Source: Pantoea sp. Lij88
Lineage (GTDB): Bacteria > Pseudomonadota > Gammaproteobacteria > Enterobacterales > Enterobacteriaceae
Length of the DNA stretch: 64,000 nt
NCBI RefSeq assembly: GCF_030062155.1
Contig: NZ_CP118269.1
Location: 3,658,001 to 3,722,000 of the forward strand
Direction of reading: 5' to 3'
In this document: positions 20,065 through 29,005 of the stretch, piece by piece
Layout: each line of letters begins with the position of its first letter
Position numbering within the stretch: the stretch's first letter is position 1
Made by a program: the position numbers and the translations under genes
Notes under the pieces: model-generated
Seen by the model: the letters and a program-made list of their open reading frames with translations, nothing else
What the model was told of the DNA's origin: nothing
The model's database searches: none

Positions 20065-20760
20065 CTATATTGTCCACATCAGGTGCCCAATCAGCGGAGC
20101 CAGTACCACGGTCACAACGCCCGAGAGCATCATCACCAGGCTGGCGACCACGCCCTCCTGCTGGCCAAGCTGATAAGCGCGGGCCGTTCCGGCACCGTGT
20201 GACGCCGCCCCAAACCCGGCCCCTTTCGCCACACCCTGCTTAATCGCGATGCGCAGAAACAACACATCACCTACCGCCATGCCAAACACGCCGGTGATCA
20301 CCACAAACAGCGCCACCAGATCGGGCTGACCGCCAATCGGTCCGGCTGCGGCCAGCGCAAACGGCGTAGTAATGGAGCGCACGGCCAGACTGCGCTGGAT
20401 TGACTCTGGCAGGGTTAACAGCCGCGCCAGCCAGACCGAACTGCAGACGGCGACCAGCGTGGCGGTCAGAACGCCCGCGCTCAGCGACAGCCAGTGGCGC
20501 TTGATAATCTCCACGTTCTCATAAACCGGCACTGCAAACGCCAGCGTCGCCGGTCCCAGCAGCCAGAGCAGCCAGTGGTTTTCGGCGATGTAATCCTGCC
20601 AGCTGATGTGCGTCAGCAGCAACAGCGTCACCAGCACCAGCGGCGTCATAACCAGCGGCATCAGCAGCAGCGTGCGCCAGCGACGATAGAGCCGTTTATT
20701 CAGCCCATAAACCAGCAGCGTAACCGCTACACAAAGCAGGCTCAGCAGAAAATCACGCAT
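20065..20760 (-). CDS. LrgB/CidB/YohK-family membrane protein
   Basis: A 231-residue multi-spanning protein, the same length as E. coli YohK. The family motif SITTPFALAAAGPIGGQPDLVALFVVITGVFG and the C-terminal KGAGFGAASHGAGTARAYQLGQQEG block are clear. In Gram-positives LrgAB/CidAB modulate murein hydrolases and pyruvate-type transport; in enterobacteria the role is unsettled. ATG at 20760 overlaps the upstream lrgA-like gene by 8 bases, so an operon is certain in practice. Confidence 0.9.
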   Translation of the reverse strand: MRDFLLSLLCVAVTLLVYGLNKRLYRRWRTLLLMPLVMTPLVLVTLLLLTHISWQDYIAENHWLLWLLGPATLAFAVPVYENVEIIKRHWLSLSAGVLTATLVAVCSSVWLARLLTLPESIQRSLAVRSITTPFALAAAGPIGGQPDLVALFVVITGVFGMAVGDVLFLRIAIKQGVAKGAGFGAASHGAGTARAYQLGQQEGVVASLVMMLSGVVTVVLAPLIGHLMWTI

Positions 20761-21178
20761 GGGGATCCTGCTTACGCGCGGCGCGCGCGACTTCATACTG
20801 ATAGAGCCGGTCCACGACCCAGGCGGTAGAGGCCAGCACCAGCATCGTGCTGACGCCAATCACTACGCAGATGCGCCAGCCCTCGACCCGCAGCAGATCG
20901 CCATAGTTCACTACCGCCACGACGGCCGGAATGAAGAACAGCAGCATCTCAGCCAGCAGCCAGCGTGAACCGGCTTTTACCCAGTTCAGTGGCACAATCC
21001 GCGTCACGATTAATGCCAGCAGCAACAACATCCCGACAATATTGGCGGGCAGCGGCAGGTGCAGCCAGCTCACCAGCCGGTCGCAGGCGACAAACAGGCC
21101 GATATAAAAACCCAGCTGCAGCGGCAGGCTGAGCCATTGCACTGCACGGTTGCTGCGTAAAGTGAGCGCCAGCGCCAT
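20753..21178 (-). CDS. LrgA/CidA/YohJ-family holin-like membrane protein
   Basis: A 141-residue protein with four hydrophobic segments and the LrgA motif LPLPANIVGMLLLLALI followed by LAEMLLFFIPAVVAVVNYGDLL. Partner of the LrgB-like protein, with an 8-base overlap. Start ATG 21178 is preceded by GGGGAG; GTG at 21181 is an alternative. It is divergent from a LysR regulator, as in cid loci. Confidence 0.88.
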   Translation of the reverse strand: MALALTLRSNRAVQWLSLPLQLGFYIGLFVACDRLVSWLHLPLPANIVGMLLLLALIVTRIVPLNWVKAGSRWLLAEMLLFFIPAVVAVVNYGDLLRVEGWRICVVIGVSTMLVLASTAWVVDRLYQYEVARAARKQDPHA

Positions 21179-21281
21179 CACGTTGTCTCCCCGATTAAAT
21201 GGATGTCATCAGTATAAAACGCCCGCATAAGGTGAAAAAAATGAATTAAAATTATCCAAATCATGCCTGAAAGGAATAGTT

Positions 21282-22184
21282 ATGGACGTGCGCGCCCTGC
21301 GTTACTTTACTGAGGTGGTCCGGCAGCAGAGCTTTACCCGTGCGGCGCAAAAGCTGTTTGTGACGCAGCCGACCATCAGCAAAATGCTGCGTCAGCTGGA
21401 GGAGGAGCTGGGTTGCACGCTGATCCTGCGCGATGGCCGTCGTCTTCACCTTACCGACAGCGGCCAGGCGGTCTATCAGCGTGGCCTGACGATCCTGCAG
21501 GAGTTTCATCAGCTGGAAGCCGAGATTGGTGACATCAACCAGCTCAAAACCGGCGAGCTGCGGCTCGGTATTCCGCCGATGGTCGGTATGCAGATAGCCG
21601 GATCGATTTCCGCCTTTCGCCGCCGCTATCCCGGCGTGAAGCTGAAAATATCTGAGTTCGGCGGTCTGACCGTTCAGCAGGCGGTGCTGGCGGGCAGTCT
21701 GGATATCGCCCTGACCGCCCTGCCGGTTGATCCGGAGCTTCCACTGAACACCCTGCCGCTGATGAATCATCCGCTCTGTGTACTGCTGCCGCGTCGCCCG
21801 GAGTGGCTCAGCCGCCAGCAGATTGGGCTGGCTGAGCTGGCTGAACATCCGCTACTGATTTTCAATGAGGAGTTCTCGCTGAATCGTCAGCTGATGCAGG
21901 CGTTCCAGCGACTCAGCCTGACGCCAACGGTAGCGGTGCGGAGTGGCCAGTGGGATTTTCTGGCGGCGATGGTGCAGGCCGAGATGGGGCTGGCGATTCT
22001 GCCGGAGCCGATCTGTCAGCGGCTGGATAAGCAGTCGTTACTGTGGCTGCCGCTGGAATCGGAGTTGCAGTGGAGTCTGGGATTGATCTGGCGGGAAGGG
22101 AGTTATCTGTCGCGCAGTGCGCAGGCGTGGATAAACTGTTGTCGCGAGCACTGGCCGGATGAGCCGCCGCGCCTGTCGGTGTGA
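21282..22184 (+). CDS. LysR-family regulator (CidR-like)
   Basis: A 300-residue LysR regulator. The helix-turn-helix lies at residues 16-45 (QQSFTRAAQKLFVTQPTISKMLRQLEEELG), and the effector domain starts near 90 with GELRLGIPPMVG. Divergent placement next to the lrgAB-like pair and similarity to CidR/YwbI suggest it controls that operon, possibly in response to a small organic acid such as acetate. The effector is inferred only from the family. ATG at 21282 has AAAGGA upstream. Confidence 0.83.
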   Translation: MDVRALRYFTEVVRQQSFTRAAQKLFVTQPTISKMLRQLEEELGCTLILRDGRRLHLTDSGQAVYQRGLTILQEFHQLEAEIGDINQLKTGELRLGIPPMVGMQIAGSISAFRRRYPGVKLKISEFGGLTVQQAVLAGSLDIALTALPVDPELPLNTLPLMNHPLCVLLPRRPEWLSRQQIGLAELAEHPLLIFNEEFSLNRQLMQAFQRLSLTPTVAVRSGQWDFLAAMVQAEMGLAILPEPICQRLDKQSLLWLPLESELQWSLGLIWREGSYLSRSAQAWINCCREHWPDEPPRLSV

Positions 22185-22188
22185 AAAG

Positions 22189-22222
22189 CTGGCACGCCCG
22201 CATGAATGCGCAGGCGTGCCAG
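22189..22222. terminator. Long hairpin between convergent lysR and yjcE
   Basis: CTGGCACGCC and GGCGTGCCAG arms, with a nested CGCAT/ATGCG stem. On the minus strand it is followed by CTTTTC, so it probably ends yjcE and may serve both genes. Confidence 0.6.
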
Positions 22223-22229
22223 TCAGGGC

Positions 22230-23879
22230 TTACTCTTCTTTTTCGATCAGCAGCGCTTCCAGCAGATCCAGATCGTGCAGTAACTTCTGCATCGTCTCAT
22301 TGGATATCTGCTGAGTGGCGCGCAGATGATAGAGCTCGGCGCGTTCGGCACGCAGTCCGGTCAGACGGAAGCGACGCTCAAGGTTTTCAGCAAACAGCGC
22401 GTGTTCGAGATCGTTCTTCCCTTCGGCGCGACGACGTAAGTTGCCAATCACGCGCAGACTGACCTCTTTGAGCAGTTCCGGATCGATATTCTCTTCCGAC
22501 TCGTTTTCCAGCCGCTCTTCCATCTTATGCAGGCTCTCAATTGCGGCACCCGCCATCACCGCACGGGCATTCTGCAGCTCGCGACGATGCGCACCTTTGT
22601 CGATGCTATCAATACCGCGCAGCAGAATCGGCAGCAGCACGACGCCCACCAGCAGCGAGAACAGAATGACCCCGGTGGCGATAAACACCAGCTCATAACG
22701 CGCCGGGAAAGGCTCGCCGTTGGTCAGGAACAGGGGAATCGACAGCACACCAGCCAGCGTAATCGCCCCGCGCACACCCGCAAAAGAGGCGATCAGCAGT
22801 TCACGCAGCGAGTAGTTTGAGAACTCCATTGGCTTCTTCTTCAGCAGACGTTTGCTGAAACGCTGCATAATCCACAGCCAGCCAAAGCGCACGATCATCA
22901 GCGCGGCATAGACCAGTCCGACATCGGCAAACAGCACCCACAGTTCGACGTTAGGATCGGCCTGTGCCTGGTCGATCGAGGTCTGCAGGATGTCCGGCAA
23001 CTGCAGGCCCAGCATCAGGAAGACCATGCCGTTGAACACGAACTCCAGCATCTGCCAGACGCTGTTTGCACGCAGGCGCATCGCCAGCGGAGCCTGACGG
23101 ATAATGCCGGAACGGGTGATAGTCATACCGGCCGCCACGGCCGCCAGGATGCCCGAAACACCCAGATGTTCAGCAATCAGGTAAGAGGCGAACGGCAGCA
23201 GCAGCAGCAGCACGGTCTGGGTCGCCGGGTCGTCGCCGCTCCAGCGGCTGAGCAGGCGCAGGGATTTACCGTACAGCCAGCAGATCGCCACACCGGCAAT
23301 CAGGCCGCCCACCGCGACCTTCAGGAACTCCACGCTGGCCCCGCCCCAGGTAAACACCATGGTGCCCATGGCAACGGCCACGGCAAACTTCAGTGAGACC
23401 AGGCCCGACGCGTCATTCATCAGGGCTTCACCCTGCACGATCGACATAATCTTCTTGGGAATACGGCCTTCACCGACAATGCCGGAGAGCGCCACGGCAT
23501 CCGTTGGCGACAGCACCGCTGCCAGTGCAAAGGCGGGGATTAGCGGGATACCCGGCACCAGCCAGTAGATCAGATAGCCGATACCGATCACGGTAATCAG
23601 GACCAGCGCCAGCGCTAAGCCAATTATCTCGCGACCATGGTGCAGGAACTCACTGATCGGTGTTTTCCAGCCATCCGCGAACAGCAGCGGCGGAATGAAC
23701 AGCACCAGAAACAGCTCCGGATCAAAGTCGACATGCAGACCAAATGTTGGCCAGGCCAGCATCGCACCCACGGCGATCTGAACCAGCGGCAACGGGATCT
23801 GAAAAGGGAGAATGCGGGCCGCGACGCCAGAGAGCGACACGACCAGCGTCATGATGAGAATAGTAAAAAAGATTTCCAT
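22230..23879 (-). CDS. yjcE: CPA1-family Na+/H+ antiporter YjcE
   Basis: A 549-residue cation/proton antiporter, equal in length to E. coli YjcE. It shows the hydrophobic CPA1 core with LAAVLSPTDAVALSGIV and MNDASGLVSLKFAVAVAMG (ion-binding aspartate region), and a long cytoplasmic C-terminal helical tail from about residue 415. It lies next to ghxP in the same orientation as in E. coli. Physiological cation not determined. Confidence 0.93.
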   Translation of the reverse strand: MEIFFTILIMTLVVSLSGVAARILPFQIPLPLVQIAVGAMLAWPTFGLHVDFDPELFLVLFIPPLLFADGWKTPISEFLHHGREIIGLALALVLITVIGIGYLIYWLVPGIPLIPAFALAAVLSPTDAVALSGIVGEGRIPKKIMSIVQGEALMNDASGLVSLKFAVAVAMGTMVFTWGGASVEFLKVAVGGLIAGVAICWLYGKSLRLLSRWSGDDPATQTVLLLLLPFASYLIAEHLGVSGILAAVAAGMTITRSGIIRQAPLAMRLRANSVWQMLEFVFNGMVFLMLGLQLPDILQTSIDQAQADPNVELWVLFADVGLVYAALMIVRFGWLWIMQRFSKRLLKKKPMEFSNYSLRELLIASFAGVRGAITLAGVLSIPLFLTNGEPFPARYELVFIATGVILFSLLVGVVLLPILLRGIDSIDKGAHRRELQNARAVMAGAAIESLHKMEERLENESEENIDPELLKEVSLRVIGNLRRRAEGKNDLEHALFAENLERRFRLTGLRAERAELYHLRATQQISNETMQKLLHDLDLLEALLIEKEE

Positions 23880-24024
23880 GCTTTCCTTAGGCGTCGTTTC
23901 TTTCAGTCATTGGTTAAGCGCTAAAGTGTAAAACAAACGGCGGGGAAGATTGTCAGCTACGCGTGCGCCGGGCGGGAAAAAAGTGAAAAATCCCGGACGC
24001 ACAGTCGCACGCCCGGTTATACAG

Positions 24025-25374
24025 TCAGATCGCCCAGCCACCGGCGTAAAACGCCACCAGCGCAACGGCAATAATCACGGTGCCGACGTTGAGCTTCCGC
24101 CATTCACCGGCGAAGAGACGCCCCACCACCAGGCTGGCGAAACCGATCATGATACCGGTCACGATGTTGCAGGTGAGCACGATGATCACCGCCGTTAACA
24201 GGCCCGACATCGCATCGACAAAATCACCGAAGTCGACTTTCGCCACGTTACTGAGCATCAGCAGACCGACATACATCAAGGCAGGCGCAGTCGCGTAAGC
24301 GGGCACCAGATAAGCCAGTGGCGACATAAACAGAATGGCGAGGAACAGCAGGCCGACCACAATCGCGGTCAGACCGGTTTTGCCGCCCGCCGCCGTTCCT
24401 GCTGCCGACTCGATATAGACCGCCGCCGGTGACGCGCCCACCAGACCGGCAAAAAGGCTGCTGACCGAGTCGCTGGTCAGCGCACGGCCACCATTAATAA
24501 TCTGGCCCTGTTTATCCAGCAGATTTGCCTGACCCGCGACCGCGCGAATGGTGCCGGTGGCATCAAAGACCGCCGTCATCACCAGCGCCAGCACGCTGGG
24601 CAGCACCGCAGGTTTCATTGCCCCCATGATGTCGAGGCTGAACAGCAGCGACTGACCGCTGGCGTCACGCAGGCTCGGCAGCGCAAACAGCCCCTGATAG
24701 CTTACCGCCGGGTCAAAGATCAGGCCCAGCAGCGAAATGGCGATAATCGTCAGCAGGATGCCGCCCGGCACCCGGCGCTTCTCCAGTCCGATAATCGCAG
24801 CCAGTCCCAGCAGCGTCATCATCACCGGGAACGTGGTGAAGTGACCCAGCGCCACCGGCAGGCCCGGCGCCGGGTTTTTCACCACCAGCCCCACCCCGTC
24901 AGCGGCAATCAGCAGCAGAAACAGGCCAATCCCGACGCCGGTGCCGTGCGCCACGCCCATCGGCAGGTTACGCAAAATCCAGGCACGGATGCCGGTCACG
25001 GAGATCAGGGTAAACAGCAGGCCCATCAGGAACACCGCGCCCAGCGCGACCGGCACGCTGATGTGCTGCCCCAGCACCAGGCTGAAAGCGGTAAAGGCGG
25101 TTAAGGAGATGGCGCAGCCAATGGCCATCGGCAGATTGGCCCACAGCCCCATAAGGATGGAACCGAAGCTGGCGACCAGACAGGTGGCGACAAACACGGC
25201 GGAGGGGGAGAAACCGGCTTTGCCCAGCATTCCCGGCACCACGATGACGGAGTAGACCATCGCCAGGAAGGTGGTGAGTCCGGCCAGAATTTCCTGACGC
25301 ACGCTGCTGCCGCGCGCCGGGATCGAGAACCAGGCGTCCAGTTTTCCACTGGCCGGGCGTGATTCAGTTGACAT
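24025..25374 (-). CDS. ghxP: Guanine/hypoxanthine permease GhxP
   Basis: A 449-residue NCS2/AzgA-like high-affinity guanine and hypoxanthine importer (E. coli GhxP/YjcD). Membrane segments run throughout; family blocks include [21 protein letters not shown], the [19 protein letters not shown] loop and [34 protein letters not shown] PurR-type operator lies about 100 bases upstream, agreeing with the known PurR control of this gene in E. coli. Confidence 0.94.
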   Translation of the reverse strand: MSTESRPASGKLDAWFSIPARGSSVRQEILAGLTTFLAMVYSVIVVPGMLGKAGFSPSAVFVATCLVASFGSILMGLWANLPMAIGCAISLTAFTAFSLVLGQHISVPVALGAVFLMGLLFTLISVTGIRAWILRNLPMGVAHGTGVGIGLFLLLIAADGVGLVVKNPAPGLPVALGHFTTFPVMMTLLGLAAIIGLEKRRVPGGILLTIIAISLLGLIFDPAVSYQGLFALPSLRDASGQSLLFSLDIMGAMKPAVLPSVLALVMTAVFDATGTIRAVAGQANLLDKQGQIINGGRALTSDSVSSLFAGLVGASPAAVYIESAAGTAAGGKTGLTAIVVGLLFLAILFMSPLAYLVPAYATAPALMYVGLLMLSNVAKVDFGDFVDAMSGLLTAVIIVLTCNIVTGIMIGFASLVVGRLFAGEWRKLNVGTVIIAVALVAFYAGGWAI

Positions 25375-25394
25375 AGTTGAGCCTCAAAATTTTT

Positions 25395-25728
25395 GTTGTG
25401 TGGATCGCTCTGCGACCATCGCTGTCCCTGGAATAAGCGGGTAGACGGCGTCACTGTCGGGATAAACCCGCCAGGCAAACGTTTACCTTGCCGCAGATAG
25501 TTGGCCGTCAAAATCGGCCAGATAAAAAGGCAGGGGATTATCCGGCGTTTAGCGGCACATTTTCAACTGCCAGAAGGAGATTCTTCAGCATAAAGATCAG
25601 GATTAAGCCACAGGCAGGCGCGCGTCATCCGTCAGACTGGAACGCTGAGACCCTGAAGTTAAAGCGATTTTAGTGAGATGGGCACCGGCGCAGCCGTGAT
25701 GAGTCAGGCCACGCCGGTCGGGAGAGGA
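25395..25728. other. ghxP upstream region (about 330 bases)
   Basis: No gene. Apart from the PurR box at 25473-25488, nothing distinctive is visible; no purine riboswitch fold was recognised. Confidence 0.5.
25473..25488 (-). promoter_or_regulatory. PurR box upstream of ghxP
   Basis: AGGCAAACGTTTACCT agrees with ACGCAAACGTTTGCGT at 13 of 16 positions, including the whole GCAAACGTTT core. It sits about 100 bases before the ghxP start. Confidence 0.78.
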
Positions 25729-26394
25729 TTAACCTGGGAGTGAAAGCTCGCCGCCCTGCGCAATCGCACGTTGCCAGGCGGCACGCTGCTGCACAGTCTG
25801 CAGCCATTTCTCCGTAGCAGGCATCTGATCGAGTCCGGCACGTCGCGCCAGCGCCAGCAGCGGAAAGCTCATCTGGATATCCGCAATCGAGAAACGCTGA
25901 CCGGCAAACCAGGGGTTAGCCGCCAGATGCTGTTCGATCATCTGCATGTGGGGCTTAAGCTGTTTATCCAGGAACGCCTTCTGCACCCCTTTACCGAAGG
26001 CCGCGCCGACCGGACGCATCAGCCACGGCACCGGCGCTTTGCCCATCTGTCCGAAAATCAGCTTCATCACCAGCAGCGGCATCAGCGACCCTTCGGCATA
26101 ATGCAGCCAGTAGCGGCACTGTAGCCGTGACGCCTCATCGCTGACTTTCAGCCGGAACTCGTGATCATATTTCTCTTCGAGGTATTCGAGAATGGCCCCT
26201 GATTCTGCCACCACCTGGTTCCCGTCGGTAATGACCGGCGATTTCCCCAGCGGATGCACTTTTTTCAGCGCCTCCGGAGCCAGCATGGTCGGTTCGCGTT
26301 GATAGCGTTTTATCTGGTACGGCACTTCCAGCTCTTCCAGCAGCCACAGCACCCGATGCGAGCGCGATTTCTCAAGATGGTGAACGGTGATCAT
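25729..26394 (-). CDS. Glutathione S-transferase family protein
   Basis: A 221-residue cytosolic GST-fold protein. The N-terminal thioredoxin-like domain has HLEKSRSHRVLWLLEELEVPYQIKRYQR and the glutathione gamma-glutamyl site GKSPVITDGNQVVAESGAILEYLEEKY. The C-terminal helical domain includes NPWFAGQRFSIADIQMSFPL. Two adjacent ATGs (26397, 26394) compete; AGGGA spacing favours 26394. It lies next to soxR, which is consistent with an oxidative or electrophile stress role, but its substrate is unknown. Confidence 0.85.
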   Translation of the reverse strand: MITVHHLEKSRSHRVLWLLEELEVPYQIKRYQREPTMLAPEALKKVHPLGKSPVITDGNQVVAESGAILEYLEEKYDHEFRLKVSDEASRLQCRYWLHYAEGSLMPLLVMKLIFGQMGKAPVPWLMRPVGAAFGKGVQKAFLDKQLKPHMQMIEQHLAANPWFAGQRFSIADIQMSFPLLALARRAGLDQMPATEKWLQTVQQRAAWQRAIAQGGELSLPG

Positions 26395-26433
26395 CATGAT
26401 TCCCTGTGTTTTAACCTTCCCCAAGTATAGACG

Positions 26434-26919
26434 TCACTCCACATCCGGATGTTTATCATCCTGTTCCGGGTCGAGCAGCACCGCACCCGAGCCCTGCTGT
26501 CCCAGCCGGTCGCCGGGATTGCGCAGCGGGCAGTCGCGCATCGACAGGCAGCCGCAACCGATGCAGCCATCCAGGTCATTACGCAGGCGGGTCAGGGTTT
26601 CAATGCGCTTATCCAGCTCTTCGCGCCAGTGCTGAGTCAGCGCATCCCACTCGAGTGTCGACATACGCTTGTTCGCCGGAATGTGATCCAGACTGTCGCT
26701 GACCGTCGCCAGCGGAATGCCGATGCGCTGTGCAATCTTGATAATCGCGACGCGTCGCAGCACATCACGGCTGTATCGCCGCTGATTGCCGCTGTTACGC
26801 GTGCTGGAGATGAGCCCTTTGGTCTCATAGAAATGCAGCGCCGAGACCGCCACACCGCTGCGGCGCGCCACTTCACCCGGTGTTAAAACCGGTTTGGGAT
26901 AGTTGCGTTCTTTTTTCAT
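26434..26919 (-). CDS. soxR: Redox-sensing activator SoxR
   Basis: MerR-family [2Fe-2S] sensor of redox-cycling drugs and superoxide stress, 161 residues. Helix-turn-helix at 11-35 ([25 protein letters not shown]), dimer helix near 95-118, and iron-sulphur ligands Cys119, Cys122, Cys124 and Cys130 ([12 protein letters not shown]), the E. coli numbering. It is divergent from soxS over the SoxR box and should repress itself while activating soxS when oxidised. Confidence 0.97.
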   Translation of the reverse strand: MKKERNYPKPVLTPGEVARRSGVAVSALHFYETKGLISSTRNSGNQRRYSRDVLRRVAIIKIAQRIGIPLATVSDSLDHIPANKRMSTLEWDALTQHWREELDKRIETLTRLRNDLDGCIGCGCLSMRDCPLRNPGDRLGQQGSGAVLLDPEQDDKHPDVE

Positions 26920-26926
26920 CAGGCTC

Positions 26927-26957
26927 TTTACCTCAAGTTAACTTGAGGAATTATACT
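26927..26957 (+). promoter_or_regulatory. soxS promoter with SoxR box
   Basis: -35 TTTACC (26927-26932) and -10 TATACT (26952-26957) are separated by 19 bp. The spacer contains the perfect 18-bp palindrome CCTCAAGTTAACTTGAGG (26931-26948). The over-long spacer is the MerR-type architecture that SoxR corrects by DNA distortion. Confidence 0.95.
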
Positions 26958-27019
26958 CGCTCTCCATCGAAACCCCTAAACTCCCATTACCGCTTATTAA
27001 GCACCAGAAGGATGAGGCC

Positions 27020-27445
27020 ATGATGCAAGAAGAGATCATTCATTCCCTGACGCACTGGATTGACCAGAACCTGGATAAAAGCCTGTCTATTGATGAAGTT
27101 GCAGCGAAATCGGGCTATTCGAAGTGGCATCTGCAGCGTATGTTCCGTTCCGTAACGAAACAGACGCTGGGTGGCTATATTCGTGAGCGCCGCCTGACGC
27201 TGGCAGCAGAAGCCCTGTCGCAGACACAGCGGCCGGTGTTTGATATTGCGATGCAGTATGGCTATGACTCGCAGCAGACCTTCTCACGGGTGTTTCGTCG
27301 TCAGTTTGCCCAGACGCCGACCGCGTACCGCCACACTATGCGCCGCCAGGCGATTCAGCGCCCTCGCCTGCTGAGTTTTGGCTGTAACGATCCGATTAAC
27401 AGCTTTACCCAGCGCACCACCGGCGAGTGCTGCCCGGTTCGTTAA
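27020..27445 (+). CDS. soxS: Superoxide response activator SoxS, C-terminally extended
   Basis: AraC/XylS-type activator of the SoxRS regulon. Residues 1-108 align with the entire E. coli SoxS (107 residues), with both helix-turn-helix motifs (SIDEVAAKSGYSKWHLQRMFRSVTKQTLG and VFDIAMQYGYDSQQTFSRVFRRQF). The protein continues for about 33 residues beyond the usual end, into RRQAIQRPRLLSFGCNDPINS and a tail with three cysteines in all. Two tandem ATGs (27020, 27023) are possible starts; AAGGA is seven bases before the first. Identity is secured by the adjacent SoxR box. Confidence 0.92.
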   Translation: MMQEEIIHSLTHWIDQNLDKSLSIDEVAAKSGYSKWHLQRMFRSVTKQTLGGYIRERRLTLAAEALSQTQRPVFDIAMQYGYDSQQTFSRVFRRQFAQTPTAYRHTMRRQAIQRPRLLSFGCNDPINSFTQRTTGECCPVR

Positions 27446-27453
27446 TTCTCTGT

Positions 27454-27472
27454 TGCGCCCTCACCGGGCGCA
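27454..27472 (+). terminator. Hairpin after soxS
   Basis: TGCGCCC, loop, GGGCGCA directly after the soxS stop. It lacks a T-run, so termination is uncertain. Confidence 0.45.
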
Positions 27473-27571
27473 TCTGACTGATTTCCCCGCCGTTCTTCTG
27501 CTGCTGTTAACGCTTCCTTAGTCCCCCTGCCAGACCCGTGTAAATTTTGTTCAAAATTTAAAATCGAGTGA

Positions 27572-27592
27572 TATAATGTGACCCAAGTCACA
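27572..27592 (+). promoter_or_regulatory. Putative yjcB promoter -10 overlapping a CRP site
   Basis: TATAAT at 27572-27577 abuts TGTGACCCAAGTCACA (27577-27592), which fits TGTGA-N6-TCACA perfectly in both half-sites. A site so close downstream of the -10 would be expected to repress initiation. Confidence 0.55.
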
Positions 27593-27698
27593 CTTTGAAC
27601 CTGGTTTGACGGTGAAAAAGTCTCCCCTGACACACTTTTTCGCCGCCGGTGATGTCCGCAGATTGTCAGGAATACTTACTGATATTGAGGTCCGGCCG

Positions 27699-27980
27699 AT
27701 GGCTACGTTAACCGCCAGTTTTCTTGTTATGCGTTGGGAATTGCTGAGCGCAATCATGATGTTTTTTGCCAGCACCCTGAAAACCAAACTTCGTCAGGAT
27801 AGCCGTCACGTGATGGCCTTTATGTGTGGCGGAATTGGTTTAGGCATGACCTGCTGGTTTGTTACCGGCCTGATGGGCATTACCCTGAGCATGGAAAACG
27901 TGAATAACTTCGTGGAAATCTCAAAGCATGCCTTTATCGATGTGATGAGCCAGGCGCCTGCTGACTGGCCGATGCCCTGA
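27699..27980 (+). CDS. yjcB: Inner-membrane protein YjcB
   Basis: A 93-residue protein of the same length and pattern as E. coli YjcB: MATLTASFLVMRWELLSAIMMFFASTLKTK, a second hydrophobic segment CGGIGLGMTCWFVTGLMGITL, and the ending QAPADWPMP. Position next to soxS also matches E. coli order. A longer reading frame exists upstream, but the ATG at 27699 with GAGG upstream gives the family length. Function unknown. Confidence 0.88.
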   Translation: MATLTASFLVMRWELLSAIMMFFASTLKTKLRQDSRHVMAFMCGGIGLGMTCWFVTGLMGITLSMENVNNFVEISKHAFIDVMSQAPADWPMP

Positions 27981-28005
27981 TCGATTCCCTGAATTTTGCG
28001 CATAA

Positions 28006-28028
28006 AAAACCCCGCTAAGCGGGGTTTT
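28006..28028. terminator. Bidirectional terminator between yjcB and the ATP-grasp gene
   Basis: AAAACCCCGC, loop TAA, GCGGGGTTTT with flanking A and T runs. Confidence 0.85.
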
Positions 28029-28046
28029 TTATATTGCTGTGTGTGC

Positions 28047-28997
28047 TTAAATTTTCTTCAACATGGCAGGGATATTAACATCCTGCACTGTAACGCCCGG
28101 GCTCTGCGTTCCGCGGCGATCCTGAATCCACATATCTCCCATCATCTGATTTAAACCACGATCTAAGCCGGTGACCAGTCCTGCACCTGGGGTGAAGGTC
28201 AGTTCGCCAAAGTAGATGCGTTCGTCATGGATATACCAGTCCACACGCACGTAGTCGAAATCGCTAGCCAGCTTCTTGCTCAGTTCGAGCGCATGTTCCA
28301 GTGACGGCATAATCGGTGACACATCCAGACCGGTATCGCGAATCTTGTGATAGGCCTCATTGAGGTTATTCACGTAGAAGTTCATCGACAGCAGCGGCTG
28401 GCAGCGGTTGTAGATGACCTGCAGCACATATTCGAACTTGCCATCACGCTTGTTGAACATATGGAACTTGTAATCAATCGGCGCGCTTTTGCCATCACCA
28501 ATGTACTTCTCAACCAGGATACGTGGCTTGATGTAGCGATAGTGAATCTCACGCGCTTCGTTGGCGAAGTCGGTCTTCAGCCAGCGATAGCAGTCATGAA
28601 TGATCTGCTGCTTGCGCAGTGCGTCCGGCTCTTCCAGCAGAATCTCGACCATGTTGGAGGCGTGGTTCGGCTTAATCACCGTCCCCTTCCAGCAGGGTAA
28701 GCTGTTCAGCGTCGTCGGGTCAGTCGTTTCGTGTACCAGCGGAATCAGGTATTCATTACCGATTTTCTCAGCAATGAATTCGCGCACCGAGTACTTATCT
28801 GACAGACGACCGTAATTCTGGTAATCGCCGAAGATAAACTTACGGTACAACACCTTCTCGTTGAACACTTTTGGCTGACGCAGATTGGGCAGCTTTCTGA
28901 ACTTATGGAAGTAGTAAATGCGATCCTGATAAGCCCAGGGCATCTTCTTAATAAAGTACTGCACACTTTTTCTGAGTTCTTCTTTCAACTTGAGCAT
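28047..28997 (-). CDS. TupA-like ATP-grasp protein of polysaccharide biosynthesis
   Basis: A 316-residue cytosolic protein resembling the TupA-like ATP-grasp family, often found in cell-surface polysaccharide loci, where members are thought to join acid and amine groups using ATP. Visible blocks: KVFNEKVLYRKFI, SDKYSVREFIAEKIGNEYLIPL, CWKGTVIKPNHASNMV, a lysine at PRILVEKYIGDG, and the metal-binding end DYVRVDWYIHDERIYFGELTFTPGAG. ATG 28997 has GAGG six bases upstream; an alternative ATG at 29009 overlaps the flippase stop but lacks a ribosome site. It forms an operon with the flippase. Substrate unknown. Confidence 0.8.
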   Translation of the reverse strand: MLKLKEELRKSVQYFIKKMPWAYQDRIYYFHKFRKLPNLRQPKVFNEKVLYRKFIFGDYQNYGRLSDKYSVREFIAEKIGNEYLIPLVHETTDPTTLNSLPCWKGTVIKPNHASNMVEILLEEPDALRKQQIIHDCYRWLKTDFANEAREIHYRYIKPRILVEKYIGDGKSAPIDYKFHMFNKRDGKFEYVLQVIYNRCQPLLSMNFYVNNLNEAYHKIRDTGLDVSPIMPSLEHALELSKKLASDFDYVRVDWYIHDERIYFGELTFTPGAGLVTGLDRGLNQMMGDMWIQDRRGTQSPGVTVQDVNIPAMLKKI

Positions 28998-29005
28998 ATC
29001 TGACC

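Noticed and set aside
25375..25728. Purine riboswitch in the ghxP leader
   Set aside because: I could not recognise the conserved purine-riboswitch core; a PurR operator explains control better.
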